Shown here one piece after another: positions 10,101-17,707 of a DNA stretch of 64,000 bases; within the stretch, counting starts at the first letter, position 1; each line of letters opens with the position of its first letter. Under the pieces are notes generated by a model. The model ran no database searches. It was not told where the DNA came from and saw only the letters and a program-made list of their open reading frames with translations. Made by a program: the position numbers and the translations under genes. Where the stretch lies: the NCBI GenBank assembly GCA_024998625.1, contig JACOEL010000005.1, positions 170,185-234,184 of the forward strand. The letters are read 5' to 3'. Source of the DNA: Nitrospira sp. Its GTDB lineage: Bacteria; Nitrospirota; Nitrospiria; Nitrospirales; Nitrospiraceae.

Positions 10101-10226
10101 GGCGGAATGCTGACTGCGGCGGTGCTGATCCTGGTGGTGCTGCCGGTCTTGTATGAAGTGGTGCATCGTCGCACGGCGAGCACGCGCACGGTCGAAGCAG
10201 AGCAGGAACCGGTGGTTCCACATTAA
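7122..10226 (+). CDS. heavy-metal-type RND efflux pump (CzcA/CusA family)
   Basis: 1034 residues, an inner-membrane proton-driven pump. The TM4 motif IDFGIIVDA at about residues 391-399 is the DFG..D signature of the heavy-metal efflux subfamily. GxFxPxLEEGNLW-like sequence (GEFMPALEEGNLWVRA) and GGVLLISRIE are also typical. Two blocks of transmembrane helices flank two large periplasmic loops. Substrate (Cu/Ag, Co/Zn/Cd or Ni) cannot be assigned from sequence by eye. It follows the adaptor gene after 16 bases and completes the tripartite system. Confidence 0.88.
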   Translation: MIVRIVELSLVQRFLICALGFSLLFGGLYAFQQLDIVAYPDPSPPMVEVITQFPGWSAEEIERQITIPIEVALNGMPGLTDIRSLSIFGLSDVKIYFDFGTQYFFDRQEVINRLATVTLPQNVQPALSPWWAIAEIYRYELAGDGKTSLTDLKTIQDWQVRREFRRVPGIIDVTAFGGTTQEYHVDIDPGKLISYQVSLAQVMEALTNSNANVGGNYLTVGAQNYNIRGLGLINGLADIENVMVAEKEGTPIFVKTLGTVSVGHRVRLGKVGIDDNDDVVEGVILLQRGYKALSVLERVREKVEELNKWKLPEGVKVKTFYDRTALIHTTVETVTDILISGMVLVFVILFVFLGHFRASLIVALTIPMSLLFTFTMMVMIGQSANLISLGSIDFGIIVDATLVMVESIFFHLGHDRRLGLTVPQQIVRAARQVGQPIFFSTAIIVVAFIPLFTMTGVPGKIFAPMSITYGFALFGALLMAFTLAPVLCSLLLTGVVKEEDTRFVSAIRRTYLAVLQWALRHNVKVIGTALLLLVGAFGALQFIGGEFMPALEEGNLWVRATMPVDISYDEAARLTGEIRQMFRQSPEVVTIVSQLGRPDDGTDPTSFFNAEFLANLKPQKEWRSGLSKDQLVEEIEARLKVIPGIVFNFSQVIQDNVEEAMSGVKGENSIKLFGNDLKTMEAKAVEVEAVMKGVRGVKDLGIFRLVGQPNLLIQVDREASARYGLRVSDVNAVVQAAVGGQGVTQVYEGERLFDLVVRFLPEFRRDAETIGNILVNTPDGARIPLKQVATIRTQTGAFIIYRENNERYIPIKFSVRDRDLESTVKEAQTKMAQAVSLPERYRLEWAGQYDQLTAEQKRLTMIVPVSLVIILFLLYTTFNSLTNALLVLVTVPFALIGGIFSLVFTGTHFSISAAVGVISTLGVAILGGVLLISRIEDFRRHGLDLREAVLKGADVQMRPILMATLAAAIGLLPAALATGIGSQAQQPLARVVVGGMLTAAVLILVVLPVLYEVVHRRTASTRTVEAEQEPVVPH

Positions 10227-10253
10227 TGGTCATGCTGTAAGGGGTAGGTCACT

Positions 10254-11057
10254 ATGATAGGTGTGAAGCAGCGTATGGTCGGTCGATTGTTGGTTCGGAG
10301 CCTGGTGTGCCTGGGCTTGGTGGGAATTACTGCGGATCAAGCCTGGTCCGCTGCCACCGTATGGCCGGTGCAGATGCCGTATGAGGCGCCGCCCAAGTCC
10401 GAGCCGGTGCCGGATGTTTCGGTGGCCCCGAATACCAAGGCCCTGACGCCTGAGGAACTGCAGCGGGCCGAGGCGCTGTTGCCGTTGTTGGAGGGAAAGC
10501 AGGAATTCTGGGCGATGGGTGAATTCGTGCATCTGGGTGAGCCGGTTCTGTCGGTGGTGACCAAGGCGCTGGCCATGCCCGGCCCGCGGATCCGGTACAA
10601 TGCCATTGAGACTCTTTCCATGATCAAGTCTCCGGCCGCCGTGCCGGCTTTGCTGGATACCGCGAAGCTGGGGACGGAACTGCCTCGCATTCGTGAGCAC
10701 GCGCTCCGGGTCGCGGTGCGCCTGGATCCGATGGAGGCCGCGCCGGCCATTGAGGTGATGGCGAAGGATGCCAATCCGTCGATTCGCAAGGCGGCGGCGG
10801 TTGAAGCGCGGTATGTTCGTCGGAAAGAGGTGATTCAGCCCCTCATCGATCTGCTGGGGGATGACGAACGGTTCGTGGCCCTGTCCGCCGTGCAGTCGCT
10901 TTGGACCTTGACCCGGCATGAGACGGAGTTTCATGACTGGGATGCCTCCAGCAAGCAGGATCGCCAGACTTGGGCGCAGGAATGGATTGACTGGTGGAAC
11001 CAGTCGAAAGAGACGTTTGAAATGCCGGAGCCGAAGAGCCGCAAACGTGCGGGCTGA
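10254..11057 (+). CDS. secreted HEAT-repeat protein
   Basis: 267 residues. A signal peptide (MVGRLLVRSLVCLGLVGITADQAWSA) is followed by alpha-helical HEAT-type repeats from about residue 95 to 220, with recurrent patterns such as AVPALLDTAKLG, AAPAIEVMAKDANPSIRKAAAVEARY and VIQPLIDLLGDDERFVALSAVQSL. Such repeats mediate protein contacts, here probably in the periplasm. It lies 27 bases after the RND pump on the same strand and may belong to that operon; a role in the pump is only inferred from position. Confidence 0.7.
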   Translation: MIGVKQRMVGRLLVRSLVCLGLVGITADQAWSAATVWPVQMPYEAPPKSEPVPDVSVAPNTKALTPEELQRAEALLPLLEGKQEFWAMGEFVHLGEPVLSVVTKALAMPGPRIRYNAIETLSMIKSPAAVPALLDTAKLGTELPRIREHALRVAVRLDPMEAAPAIEVMAKDANPSIRKAAAVEARYVRRKEVIQPLIDLLGDDERFVALSAVQSLWTLTRHETEFHDWDASSKQDRQTWAQEWIDWWNQSKETFEMPEPKSRKRAG

Positions 11058-11167
11058 CGACCGGATTCGGGCGGTTGCGGAGAGTCAAAAGCCCGTGGTA
11101 GGTATTGAAGGAACAGGTTGCGCGGCGGGAGTCGCTCGCGCGATGACATTGATAGAAAAGGTGCAGG

Positions 11168-11698
11168 ATGGCGATCTTGGCGATCAGCAAACTCGGTAAT
11201 CCGATTCTCCGGCAGAAGGCTGTGCCTCTGACGCCGGCGGAGATAAAAAAAGCCGCATTCCAGCAACTCATCGACGACATGTTTGAAACCATGTACGACG
11301 AACCGGGGATCGGCTTGGCCGCTCCGCAGGTAGGACGATCGCAGCAACTCGTCGTGATGGATTGCCCAGGTGAAGGCGGCTTTCCCAAGACGGTGCTCAT
11401 CAACCCGACGATCCAGTTTTATGGGCCCGAGCAGGTCGAAGGATGGGAAGGCTGCTTGAGCGTCGACGGGTTGCGAGGCAAAGTGACGCGTCCCTCGACC
11501 GTTCGAGTGACGGGGCTGGATCGGAGTGGAAAGCCGTTCGATTTCGAAGCCAGCGGGTTGTATGCCGTCTGTATCCAACATGAGCTGGACCATCTCATCG
11601 GTAAGCTGTTCATCGACCGCATGACCGACTTCTCCACACTGACCCAGATGGATGAATTTCAGAAGTATTGGCAGAAAGAACCGGCCAGTGTCATCTGA
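11168..11698 (+). CDS. def: peptide deformylase
   Basis: 176 residues. All three metal/active-site motifs are intact: GIGLAAPQ at 47-54, EGCLS at 94-98 and HELDH at 138-142. The Cys and two His residues bind the catalytic metal and Glu acts as base. It removes the formyl group from nascent N-terminal methionine in the cytosol. The expected fmt partner is not adjacent. A 110-base gap separates it from the HEAT-repeat gene, so it may have its own promoter. Confidence 0.95.
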   Translation: MAILAISKLGNPILRQKAVPLTPAEIKKAAFQQLIDDMFETMYDEPGIGLAAPQVGRSQQLVVMDCPGEGGFPKTVLINPTIQFYGPEQVEGWEGCLSVDGLRGKVTRPSTVRVTGLDRSGKPFDFEASGLYAVCIQHELDHLIGKLFIDRMTDFSTLTQMDEFQKYWQKEPASVI

Positions 11699-11722
11699 TC
11701 CCTCCCGGATCGTCGAGTCGTC

Positions 11723-13447
11723 GTGAACTCGCTTCTACGCGTTCTGTCTTACCTCAAGCCGTTCCGGATGCTGGCGTTGGTGACCTTCGTGTGCGCGGGT
11801 CTCGCCACGGCGTTGGAATTGGTTCCGCCGTATCTCGTCAAGATCGTCATCGACGATGTGATCCAGTCGAAGCGTCCTGAGATGTTGCCCTGGGTGTTGG
11901 GAGCGCTACTCGGCTCCTATGTCCTGCGAAATCTCATGAGCTCGATGCGGGTCCGGTTCAACAATCTGCTCGAACAGAAAGCCGTGCATGCGTTGCGCAT
12001 GCAGGTGTTCGGGGCGTTGCAACGCCTGTCGTTGAGCTATTTCGAAAACCGCTCGACGGGTGAGATCATGACCCGGGTCACCAGCGATACCGAACATGTC
12101 GAGCGGATTTTCGTCGATGGCCTGGAGGGCTTGCTGACGGCCTCGCTGACCCTGGTCGGCATCACGATCATGATGTTCGTTCTGAACTGGAAGCTCGCGC
12201 TGCTTTCGCTGCTGCCCATTCCGATTCTGATCGTCTGTGCCGCATGGTTTACGCAACGGGTGCACGGGTACTACGCCGAGATCCGAAAAAGCGTGGCGGA
12301 CCTCAGTGCCTATCTTCAGGATGCCCTGTCGGGCATCAAGGAGACCATCGGCTTCAATCAGCACGAGTATGAACGTAAACGGTTCGAGACATTGAGCCAG
12401 ACATACAGTCAAAACAGCCTGCGGGCCATGTTCCTGTGGTCCTGGTACTGGCCGGGTATGGTGTTTGTGGGCAGCACCGGCACGCTGTTGATTCTGTGGC
12501 ACGGCGCGGGGGAAGTGCTGGCCGGAGAACTCACGGTCGGTCAGTTGGTGATGTTCCTCTCCTACCTCGGCCTCTTTTATACCCCGATCAATGAAATCCA
12601 CTCGTTGAATCACATGCTGCAGCATGCGTTGGCGGCCAGTGAACGTGTATTCGAGATCCTCGATACCAAACCGGAGGTTGAAGACCGGTCCGATGCGGTG
12701 CGGCCGGTCGAACGGCTGAGGGGCGCGGTGGAATATCGGCATGTGGGGTTCGGCTACCGGAAGGACGACATCGTCCTATCCGATGTGAATCTCACGGTCA
12801 GGCCGGGAGAACGGATCGCCCTGGTGGGGCCGAGCGGGGCTGGCAAAACATCGCTCTTGAAGCTGTTGATGCGGTTTTACGATGTGTGTAGCGGCGCGGT
12901 GCTGCTGGATGGGCATGATGTGCGAGAGCTGCCGCTGGACTTCTTGAGAGGGCAGATCGGTCTGGTACAGCAGGAGCCGTTTCTCTTCAACGGCACCGTG
13001 CGCCAGAATATCGTCTATAGCGATCTTTCGGCCGGCCATGAGCGCGTGGAGGCGGCCGCCCGCGCGGCGCGAGCCCATGACTTTATCACCCGCCTGCCGG
13101 ACGGGTATGATAGCTGGATCGGGGAGCGCGGGGTGAAATTGTCGGTCGGGCAGAAGCAGCGGGTCTCGATCGCCCGTGTGCTGCTGAAAGATCCGCCCAT
13201 CGTGATCTTCGACGAGGCCACCTCCAATATCGACACGGAAACCGAGGTGAAAATCCGTGAGGCCCTGAACGATCTCACCAAAGGGCGAACGACCTTCATC
13301 ATTGCACACCGCCTGGCCACGCTGCATGACGTGGATCGCATCATCGTGGTAGAGCGGGGGACGATTGTCGAGGAAGGCGATCATGAAGCGTTGATGAAAC
13401 GGGGCGGGGTGTATGCCGGGCTGTACGAGGCCCAGTTCAAAATTTAA
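11723..13447 (+). CDS. ABC exporter, MsbA-like (fused membrane and ATPase domains)
   Basis: 574 residues from GTG at 11723. The N-terminal half contains six transmembrane helices with the ABC-exporter fold (LSLSYFENRSTGEIMTRV is a typical coupling-loop region). The C-terminal half is the ATPase: Walker A GPSGAGKT at about 368, signature LSVGQKQR at about 472 and Walker B IVIFDEATS at about 495, followed by the switch HRLAT. Homologues flip lipid A or export lipids and drugs; a lipid A role is plausible but not provable here. It closes this gene run and ends at a hairpin-like repeat. Confidence 0.85.
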   Translation: MNSLLRVLSYLKPFRMLALVTFVCAGLATALELVPPYLVKIVIDDVIQSKRPEMLPWVLGALLGSYVLRNLMSSMRVRFNNLLEQKAVHALRMQVFGALQRLSLSYFENRSTGEIMTRVTSDTEHVERIFVDGLEGLLTASLTLVGITIMMFVLNWKLALLSLLPIPILIVCAAWFTQRVHGYYAEIRKSVADLSAYLQDALSGIKETIGFNQHEYERKRFETLSQTYSQNSLRAMFLWSWYWPGMVFVGSTGTLLILWHGAGEVLAGELTVGQLVMFLSYLGLFYTPINEIHSLNHMLQHALAASERVFEILDTKPEVEDRSDAVRPVERLRGAVEYRHVGFGYRKDDIVLSDVNLTVRPGERIALVGPSGAGKTSLLKLLMRFYDVCSGAVLLDGHDVRELPLDFLRGQIGLVQQEPFLFNGTVRQNIVYSDLSAGHERVEAAARAARAHDFITRLPDGYDSWIGERGVKLSVGQKQRVSIARVLLKDPPIVIFDEATSNIDTETEVKIREALNDLTKGRTTFIIAHRLATLHDVDRIIVVERGTIVEEGDHEALMKRGGVYAGLYEAQFKI

Positions 13448-13487
13448 CAGGCTGCGGCCTAGCTGGACGGCCTTTCTGAACAGCCTG
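13448..13487. repeat. half copy of the dispersed palindromic repeat
   Basis: CAGGCTG at 13448 pairs with CAGCCTG at 13481. The interior (GCGGCC, GCTGGACGGCC) matches the right arm of the larger copies at 18543, 20011 and 22688. It lies one base after the exporter stop codon and could act as a terminator-like hairpin. Confidence 0.55.
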
Positions 13488-13543
13488 CGACGACCAAGAC
13501 GAACGACGTGTTATGACCAGATACGAAGGAGCGACGAGGAACT

Positions 13544-13738
13544 ATGGTGCTGATTTACGAGAGTGATCCGCTCGACAATGAGGACGCCCGGGGGCGTTTT
13601 TATCATGTCTGTCGGGGCCGGATCGACCGGACGGAAATCCGGTTGCCGGAGGGACAGTCGATTTACGAGTGCGCGGTGTGTGGTGTTGATCTGGAGCCTG
13701 AAGATTTCTGGATCGCGAGGCAAAAGGGATCGGTGTAG
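13544..13738 (+). CDS. small protein with a CxxC pair
   Basis: 64 residues. A GAGGA ribosome binding site precedes the ATG. It contains Cys-23 and a CAVC pair at about residues 43-46, with many acidic residues and no signal or membrane segment. Together these could bind one zinc if paired with another ligand. I recognise no family. It is followed 46 bases later by another small Cys-containing gene on the same strand, suggesting a two-gene unit. Confidence 0.55.
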   Translation: MVLIYESDPLDNEDARGRFYHVCRGRIDRTEIRLPEGQSIYECAVCGVDLEPEDFWIARQKGSV

Positions 13739-13784
13739 CGCAGGTTGCGCGCACCGGATGAATATAGATGAAAGGAAGTCTGTT

Positions 13785-13994
13785 ATGGCGGGGAGTACAG
13801 GCCGGAAAACCGTGTCCGTGTCACGCGGCCTCATGATGCTGTGTGACGTGTGTTACGAACAGGTCTTTGCCGAGAATCTGGTCGATCAGCGGAACTTCGT
13901 GTCCGATCACGAATCGTTGTTCGATACCATTTGCATCGGATGCACGGATATTAATCGACCGCTCGTCGACGACATGTTGGGGAGTTCGGAGTAG
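13785..13994 (+). CDS. small four-cysteine protein
   Basis: 69 residues. The ATG at 13785 is preceded by AAGGA at good spacing; an earlier in-frame start would overrun the preceding gene. Two CxxC pairs (CDVC and CIGC, about 25 residues apart) form a likely zinc-ribbon or treble-clef site. No catalytic motif is visible. With the 64-residue gene upstream it forms a pair of small putative zinc proteins of unknown role. Confidence 0.55.
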   Translation: MAGSTGRKTVSVSRGLMMLCDVCYEQVFAENLVDQRNFVSDHESLFDTICIGCTDINRPLVDDMLGSSE

Positions 13995-14090
13995 CGCTAC
14001 GGCCTGCTTTCCGGTTTACAACCGACTGTCTTTCTTGTTTGCCTGACCGAACTCGCGCTGCCGGCAGGCTGAAGCGATGATGGCTCGACG

Positions 14091-14420
14091 CTATTTGCAG
14101 ACCTTCCCGTCGAAGTGCAGACAGGTCGATTCGCCGGACTTGACCTTCCAGCTTTTCAGGAGCGGGGGTTCGCCCTCCCGTGTTTCCACTACAATGTCCA
14201 CGAGCCCGGATTGCGGCAGTTTCTCCATGTGCGGACGGGCTGCTTCGGGAACGTCCACCCAAAAGACTGCGCCGAGCGTTGAGATCAGAATGCGGCTGTT
14301 TTCAACGTCCACATTGATGATCGGGCTGTAGTAGCTCTTTTCAGCGGCGGAGGTGTGTCCGGGGTTCGTCACCCCGGTCAGGCATAAAATGAGTGCGATA
14401 ATGAGCAGGCCGAATCGCAT
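14091..14420 (-). CDS. small secreted protein of unknown function
   Basis: 109 residues. A clear Sec-type signal peptide (MRFGLLIIALILCLTGV...) ends near residue 25 at a HTSA site. The mature part is beta-rich (NVDVENSRILISTLGAVFWVDV) with two Cys residues near the C-terminus that could form a disulfide. No family is recognised. It is convergent with the small Cys genes and lies 70 bases upstream of the window's sulfur-carrier cluster in coordinates, with the same orientation. Confidence 0.6.
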   Translation of the reverse strand: MRFGLLIIALILCLTGVTNPGHTSAAEKSYYSPIINVDVENSRILISTLGAVFWVDVPEAARPHMEKLPQSGLVDIVVETREGEPPLLKSWKVKSGESTCLHFDGKVCK

Positions 14421-14520
14421 CGAATGCTCCCTTCGATGACAAGGTCAAGGCGCAATTATGGCATCGTTGCCGGTCGATTGGTAGAGGGAACGAGGTGGTT
14501 TTGTTCCAGCGGCGCGATGA

Positions 14521-15033
14521 CTACATGATATGCACGTCGGCAGGGCGAACCTTGCCGCCGGCGATCCAGTAGGTGCGAATATCCGCTGCGGGGGAGTGCA
14601 TGAGCGACACGAGGAGATAGGCGGGGACGGGGAGATTGATGCGTGCCCAGATTTCTTCGTAATCGGTGGCGATCTTGATGTCGGTGTGCGAGGGGCGCGC
14701 CGGGTCTTTCGGATGAGAATGGTAGACCACTTGAAGGTCCAAGCCGTTCTTGCGGATGTCTTTCTTAGCGGCTGAAAAATCCCCCATGTCCATCACGAAG
14801 GCGATCTCAGCTCGCTCTTCCGGGGACAGCCGTTCGAGATGGGCGACCTTGTCGTCATCGAAGGTCGAGAGTTTCTCCGCCCCTTCGACGGCCACGATGT
14901 TCGTGATGCGGTAGAGGTGCGTGACGGTCTTGTTCCTGCCGGCGAGCAGGCCGCAGCATTCAAACGGGGCCAGCTCACGGGCGTGGGCGACGATTTGATC
15001 CAGGATGTGTTGCGGAATCGACAGATCGGGCAT
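14521..15033 (-). CDS. JAMM/MPN metalloprotease, Mec/CysO-peptidase type
   Basis: 170 residues. The JAMM zinc motif is complete: HSHP at 105-108 with the downstream S116 and D118, plus Glu-25 as the expected catalytic acid. Bacterial relatives (Mec of Mycobacterium, HcyD of Wolinella) cleave the C-terminal residue or the cysteinyl adduct from ubiquitin-fold sulfur carriers. It is encoded 1 base downstream of a MoeB/ThiF gene and lies in a cluster with two such carriers. A role in releasing cysteine from a carrier, or trimming a carrier pre-protein, is strongly suggested. Confidence 0.85.
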   Translation of the reverse strand: MPDLSIPQHILDQIVAHARELAPFECCGLLAGRNKTVTHLYRITNIVAVEGAEKLSTFDDDKVAHLERLSPEERAEIAFVMDMGDFSAAKKDIRKNGLDLQVVYHSHPKDPARPSHTDIKIATDYEEIWARINLPVPAYLLVSLMHSPAADIRTYWIAGGKVRPADVHIM

Positions 15034-15034
15034 A

Positions 15035-15838
15035 TCAGATGGTGCAGGCGACGCTATAGTCCCCGCCCAAGTCTTTGATCGTCGGCGTGGCGCTGCACAG
15101 GGGGCAACGCGGATCTTTCGGGCGCGATACTTTCCGGAACTTCATCTCCAGCGCATCGTAAATCACGAGTTTGTCTGCGATCGTCTCGCCGATGCCCAGA
15201 ATTTCCTTGATGGCTTCAGAGGCTTGGAGGATGCCCATGGTTCCGGCCAAGACCCCCAGTACTCCTGCTTCCTGACAGTTCGGGACCAATCCGGCCGGTG
15301 GCGGTTCCGGGTAGAGGCAGCGGTAGCAGGGGAAACCGGCATGCGGCTTGATGGTCGTGAGCTGTCCCTCGAAGCGAAACATGCTGGCCGAGATGAGTGT
15401 TTTCTTAGCGAAGAAACAGGCATCGTTCACGAGGAATCGCGTGGTGAAATTGTCGGAGCCGTCCAACACGATGTCGTAGTCGGCGACGAGGCCCAGAATG
15501 TTATCGGTATCCACGTTCAGTTGATAGGTCTTGATCGTGATGTCGGGATTGATGGCCGACAACATCCTTCGTCCCGATTCTACCTTGGGAACGCCGATCG
15601 TGGCGGTGGTATGCAGGATTTGCCGCTGGAGGTTTGAGAGATCCACCACATCGCCGTCCACCAGACCGATGGTGCCGATGCCGGCAGCCGCCAGATACAG
15701 GGCTGCGGGCGAACCGAGTCCCCCGGCTCCGATCAGGAGAACCTTGGCCTTGGACAGTTTGACCTGCCCCTTGCCGCCGACCTCATTGAGGATGATGTGC
15801 CGGCTATAACGCTGTATTTGCTGTTCGGTAAATTCCAT
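15035..15838 (-). CDS. moeB: MoeB/ThiF-type E1-like adenylyltransferase, copy 1
   Basis: 267 residues. The nucleotide-binding motif GAGGLGSPAALYLAAAGIG is at about residues 37-55, the DNFTTRF acidic site follows, and two CxxC pairs (CYRC and CPLC) make the structural zinc site. NCQEAGVLGVLAG carries the cysteine position equivalent to the MoeB catalytic cysteine. It activates the C-terminal glycine of a sulfur-carrier protein by adenylation. No rhodanese domain is fused. It is a close paralogue of the protein at 17708. Confidence 0.88.
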   Translation of the reverse strand: MEFTEQQIQRYSRHIILNEVGGKGQVKLSKAKVLLIGAGGLGSPAALYLAAAGIGTIGLVDGDVVDLSNLQRQILHTTATIGVPKVESGRRMLSAINPDITIKTYQLNVDTDNILGLVADYDIVLDGSDNFTTRFLVNDACFFAKKTLISASMFRFEGQLTTIKPHAGFPCYRCLYPEPPPAGLVPNCQEAGVLGVLAGTMGILQASEAIKEILGIGETIADKLVIYDALEMKFRKVSRPKDPRCPLCSATPTIKDLGGDYSVACTI

Positions 15839-15865
15839 CGCGTAAGAATCTGTCGCTCGTCAATG

Positions 15866-15923
15866 GTCATTCGTCAATCGCAACCGGAATTTCTCGCTTG
15901 ACGATTGACGTGTGACGAATGAC
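15866..15923. repeat. imperfect inverted repeat in an intergenic gap
   Basis: GTCATTCGTCAATCG at 15866-15880 is the exact reverse complement of the right arm at 15902-15923 once a 7-base insert is removed from that arm. It lies between the NIL-domain gene and the MoeB-like gene and may be a hairpin in the operon transcript. Confidence 0.45.
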
Positions 15924-15932
15924 GCCTTTCCG

Positions 15933-16172
15933 TTACTCCACTACATTCAATTCAATGGGATCGACGACGCAGCCCTTGGTGCGGATACCGTCGATGGCGC
16001 GTTCGATTTCTTCGGTCTCACCGGTCAGTTCGAGATCCATCCAGCCGGTCGTCTCGCGCACATCGGCCCGGCGTACGTTGGTCACCACCTTGAACTCATG
16101 GCCGATCTGGTAAATGATCGGTTCTTTGATTTTGTTCTCGGGAAAACGAATATGAAAGCGTAGGCTGGTCAT
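15933..16172 (-). CDS. NIL-domain protein
   Basis: 79 residues, the length of a single NIL (ferredoxin-like ACT-related) domain: RFHIRFPENKIKEPIIYQIG at the start, then NVRRADVRETTGWMDLELTG and EIERAIDGIRTKGC. NIL domains occur at the C-terminus of MetN-type methionine transporters and in proteins of sulfur amino acid synthesis. A stand-alone copy between a sulfur carrier (2 bases away) and an E1-like gene points to a sensing or scaffolding role in cysteine/homocysteine synthesis, inferred from context. Confidence 0.78.
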   Translation of the reverse strand: MTSLRFHIRFPENKIKEPIIYQIGHEFKVVTNVRRADVRETTGWMDLELTGETEEIERAIDGIRTKGCVVDPIELNVVE

Positions 16173-16174
16173 GG

Positions 16175-16447
16175 CTACCCTCCGGCAATCGCGGGAACGA
16201 TCGACACTTCATCGCCGTCCTTCAAAGAGGTTTCTTTCCCGTTCAGGAAACGGATGTCTTCTTCGTTGACGTAGATGTTGACGAAGCGGCGCAAGTCGCC
16301 TTTTTCGTCACAGAGCCGGTTCTTTAGCCCCGGATAGGTCGCGTCGAGCGATCCGATCATGTCCACTATGTTGGCTGCCGCAGATTCAACTTCGCCCTGA
16401 CCCTTTGTGAGGGGGCGCAGGGGCGTTGGAATACGAACCTTAATCAT
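16175..16447 (-). CDS. MoaD/ThiS-family sulfur carrier (CysO-like)
   Basis: 90 residues with a ubiquitin-like beta-grasp pattern and the diagnostic C-terminal Gly-Gly (AIAGG at the end). The GG terminus is adenylated by an E1-like enzyme and converted to thiocarboxylate, which then donates sulfur. Length and the FVNIYVNEEDIRFL stretch match the CysO/MoaD-like group found beside PLP enzymes. Its ATG overlaps the end of the threonine synthase gene by 4 bases, so the two are translationally coupled. Confidence 0.85.
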   Translation of the reverse strand: MIKVRIPTPLRPLTKGQGEVESAAANIVDMIGSLDATYPGLKNRLCDEKGDLRRFVNIYVNEEDIRFLNGKETSLKDGDEVSIVPAIAGG

Positions 16448-17694
16448 GAGTCACCACCACTGTTCTTTCCCATTTTGAATGTTTTTTGGAAGTTCACCAG
16501 GCTGGGCTGGATGCGGAACGGACGGCCGACGGCATCCACAACCGCTTCCTGGGTCTTGAGCCCGTTGCCGGTGATATAGGCCACCGTGACATCGCTCTTC
16601 TTGATCAGCCCCTGCTTCACGAGCTTGCACAACACCCCGATGGTCACTCCACCGGCGGTCTCCGCGAAAATGCCTTCGGTTTGGGCGAGCAGCTTGATGC
16701 CTTCGACGACCTCCTCGTCCGTCACCGCGTCCATCGCGCCCTTGCTCTCCGCGGTGGCTTTCAAGGCGTAGTAGCCGTCGGCCGGGTTGCCGATGGCGAG
16801 GGACTTGGCGATGGTCTTTGGCTTGACCGGCTTGAAAAAGTCCCGGCCCGCCTTAAAGGCGGTGGCGATCGGGGAGCAGCCTTCAGCCTGCGCACCGTTG
16901 ATCTTGGTGCGGACGGAATCCACCAGACCCAGCGCATGCATTTCGTGCAGGCCCTTCCAGATCTTCGTCAATAAGGAACCAGAGGCCATGGGAATGACGG
17001 CCTGGTCCGGCGTGCGCCAGCCGAGTTGTTCGACGGTCTCGAACGCGAGTGTCTTGGATCCCTCGGCATAGTAGGGGCGAATGTTGATATTCACGAAGGC
17101 CCAGCCATGTTCACCCGCGATTTCGCTGCACAGCCGATTCACATCGTCGTAGTTGCCCTCGACCTCGACCACGTTCGGCTTGTAAATCAGGTTGCCGAGC
17201 ACCTTCGCTGCTTCAAGATCGGCCGGGATGAACACGTAACACTTCATGCCCGCCGCTGCCGCGTGAGCCGCGACGGAGTTGGCCAGGTTGCCGGTTGAGG
17301 CGCAGGCCACCGTTTCAAAGCCGAGTTCCCGCGCGCGTGTGAGGGCGACCGAGACGACCCGATCTTTGAACGACAGGGTCGGATGGTTCACCGTATCGTT
17401 CTTGATATAGAGCTCGTCGATGCCGAGGTGCGCGCCAAGATTTTTCGCCCGCACCAACGGCGTCAGCCCGGCATGGGGGCCGATGATCGCGGTGCTTTCG
17501 ACCGGCAGCAGGTCGATATAGCGCCACATGCTGTTCGGACCCTGCTCGATTTTCTTCCGCGAGATCGTGCTCTTGATCTCGTCGTAATTATATTTCACTT
17601 CCAGCGGGCCGAAGCACATCTCACAGACGTGGATGGCTTTGGGTGGATATTCCTTCCCACATTCCCGGCACACGAGCGCTTTCATTTTCGACAT
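16444..17694 (-). CDS. thrC: threonine synthase (PLP-dependent)
   Basis: 416 residues from ATG at 17694, chosen because AGGTG precedes it; a 24-residue upstream extension is possible but has no supporting site. An N-terminal zinc ribbon (CRECG and CEMC) precedes the fold type II PLP domain, with the Schiff-base lysine in LSFKDRVV. The family converts O-phosphohomoserine to threonine. The tight coupling to a sulfur carrier raises the alternative that it is a sulfur-transfer enzyme acting on a homoserine ester, as discussed in the findings. Confidence 0.85.
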   Translation of the reverse strand: MSKMKALVCRECGKEYPPKAIHVCEMCFGPLEVKYNYDEIKSTISRKKIEQGPNSMWRYIDLLPVESTAIIGPHAGLTPLVRAKNLGAHLGIDELYIKNDTVNHPTLSFKDRVVSVALTRARELGFETVACASTGNLANSVAAHAAAAGMKCYVFIPADLEAAKVLGNLIYKPNVVEVEGNYDDVNRLCSEIAGEHGWAFVNINIRPYYAEGSKTLAFETVEQLGWRTPDQAVIPMASGSLLTKIWKGLHEMHALGLVDSVRTKINGAQAEGCSPIATAFKAGRDFFKPVKPKTIAKSLAIGNPADGYYALKATAESKGAMDAVTDEEVVEGIKLLAQTEGIFAETAGGVTIGVLCKLVKQGLIKKSDVTVAYITGNGLKTQEAVVDAVGRPFRIQPSLVNFQKTFKMGKNSGGDS

Positions 17695-17707
17695 GGAGAC
17701 ACCTTCG

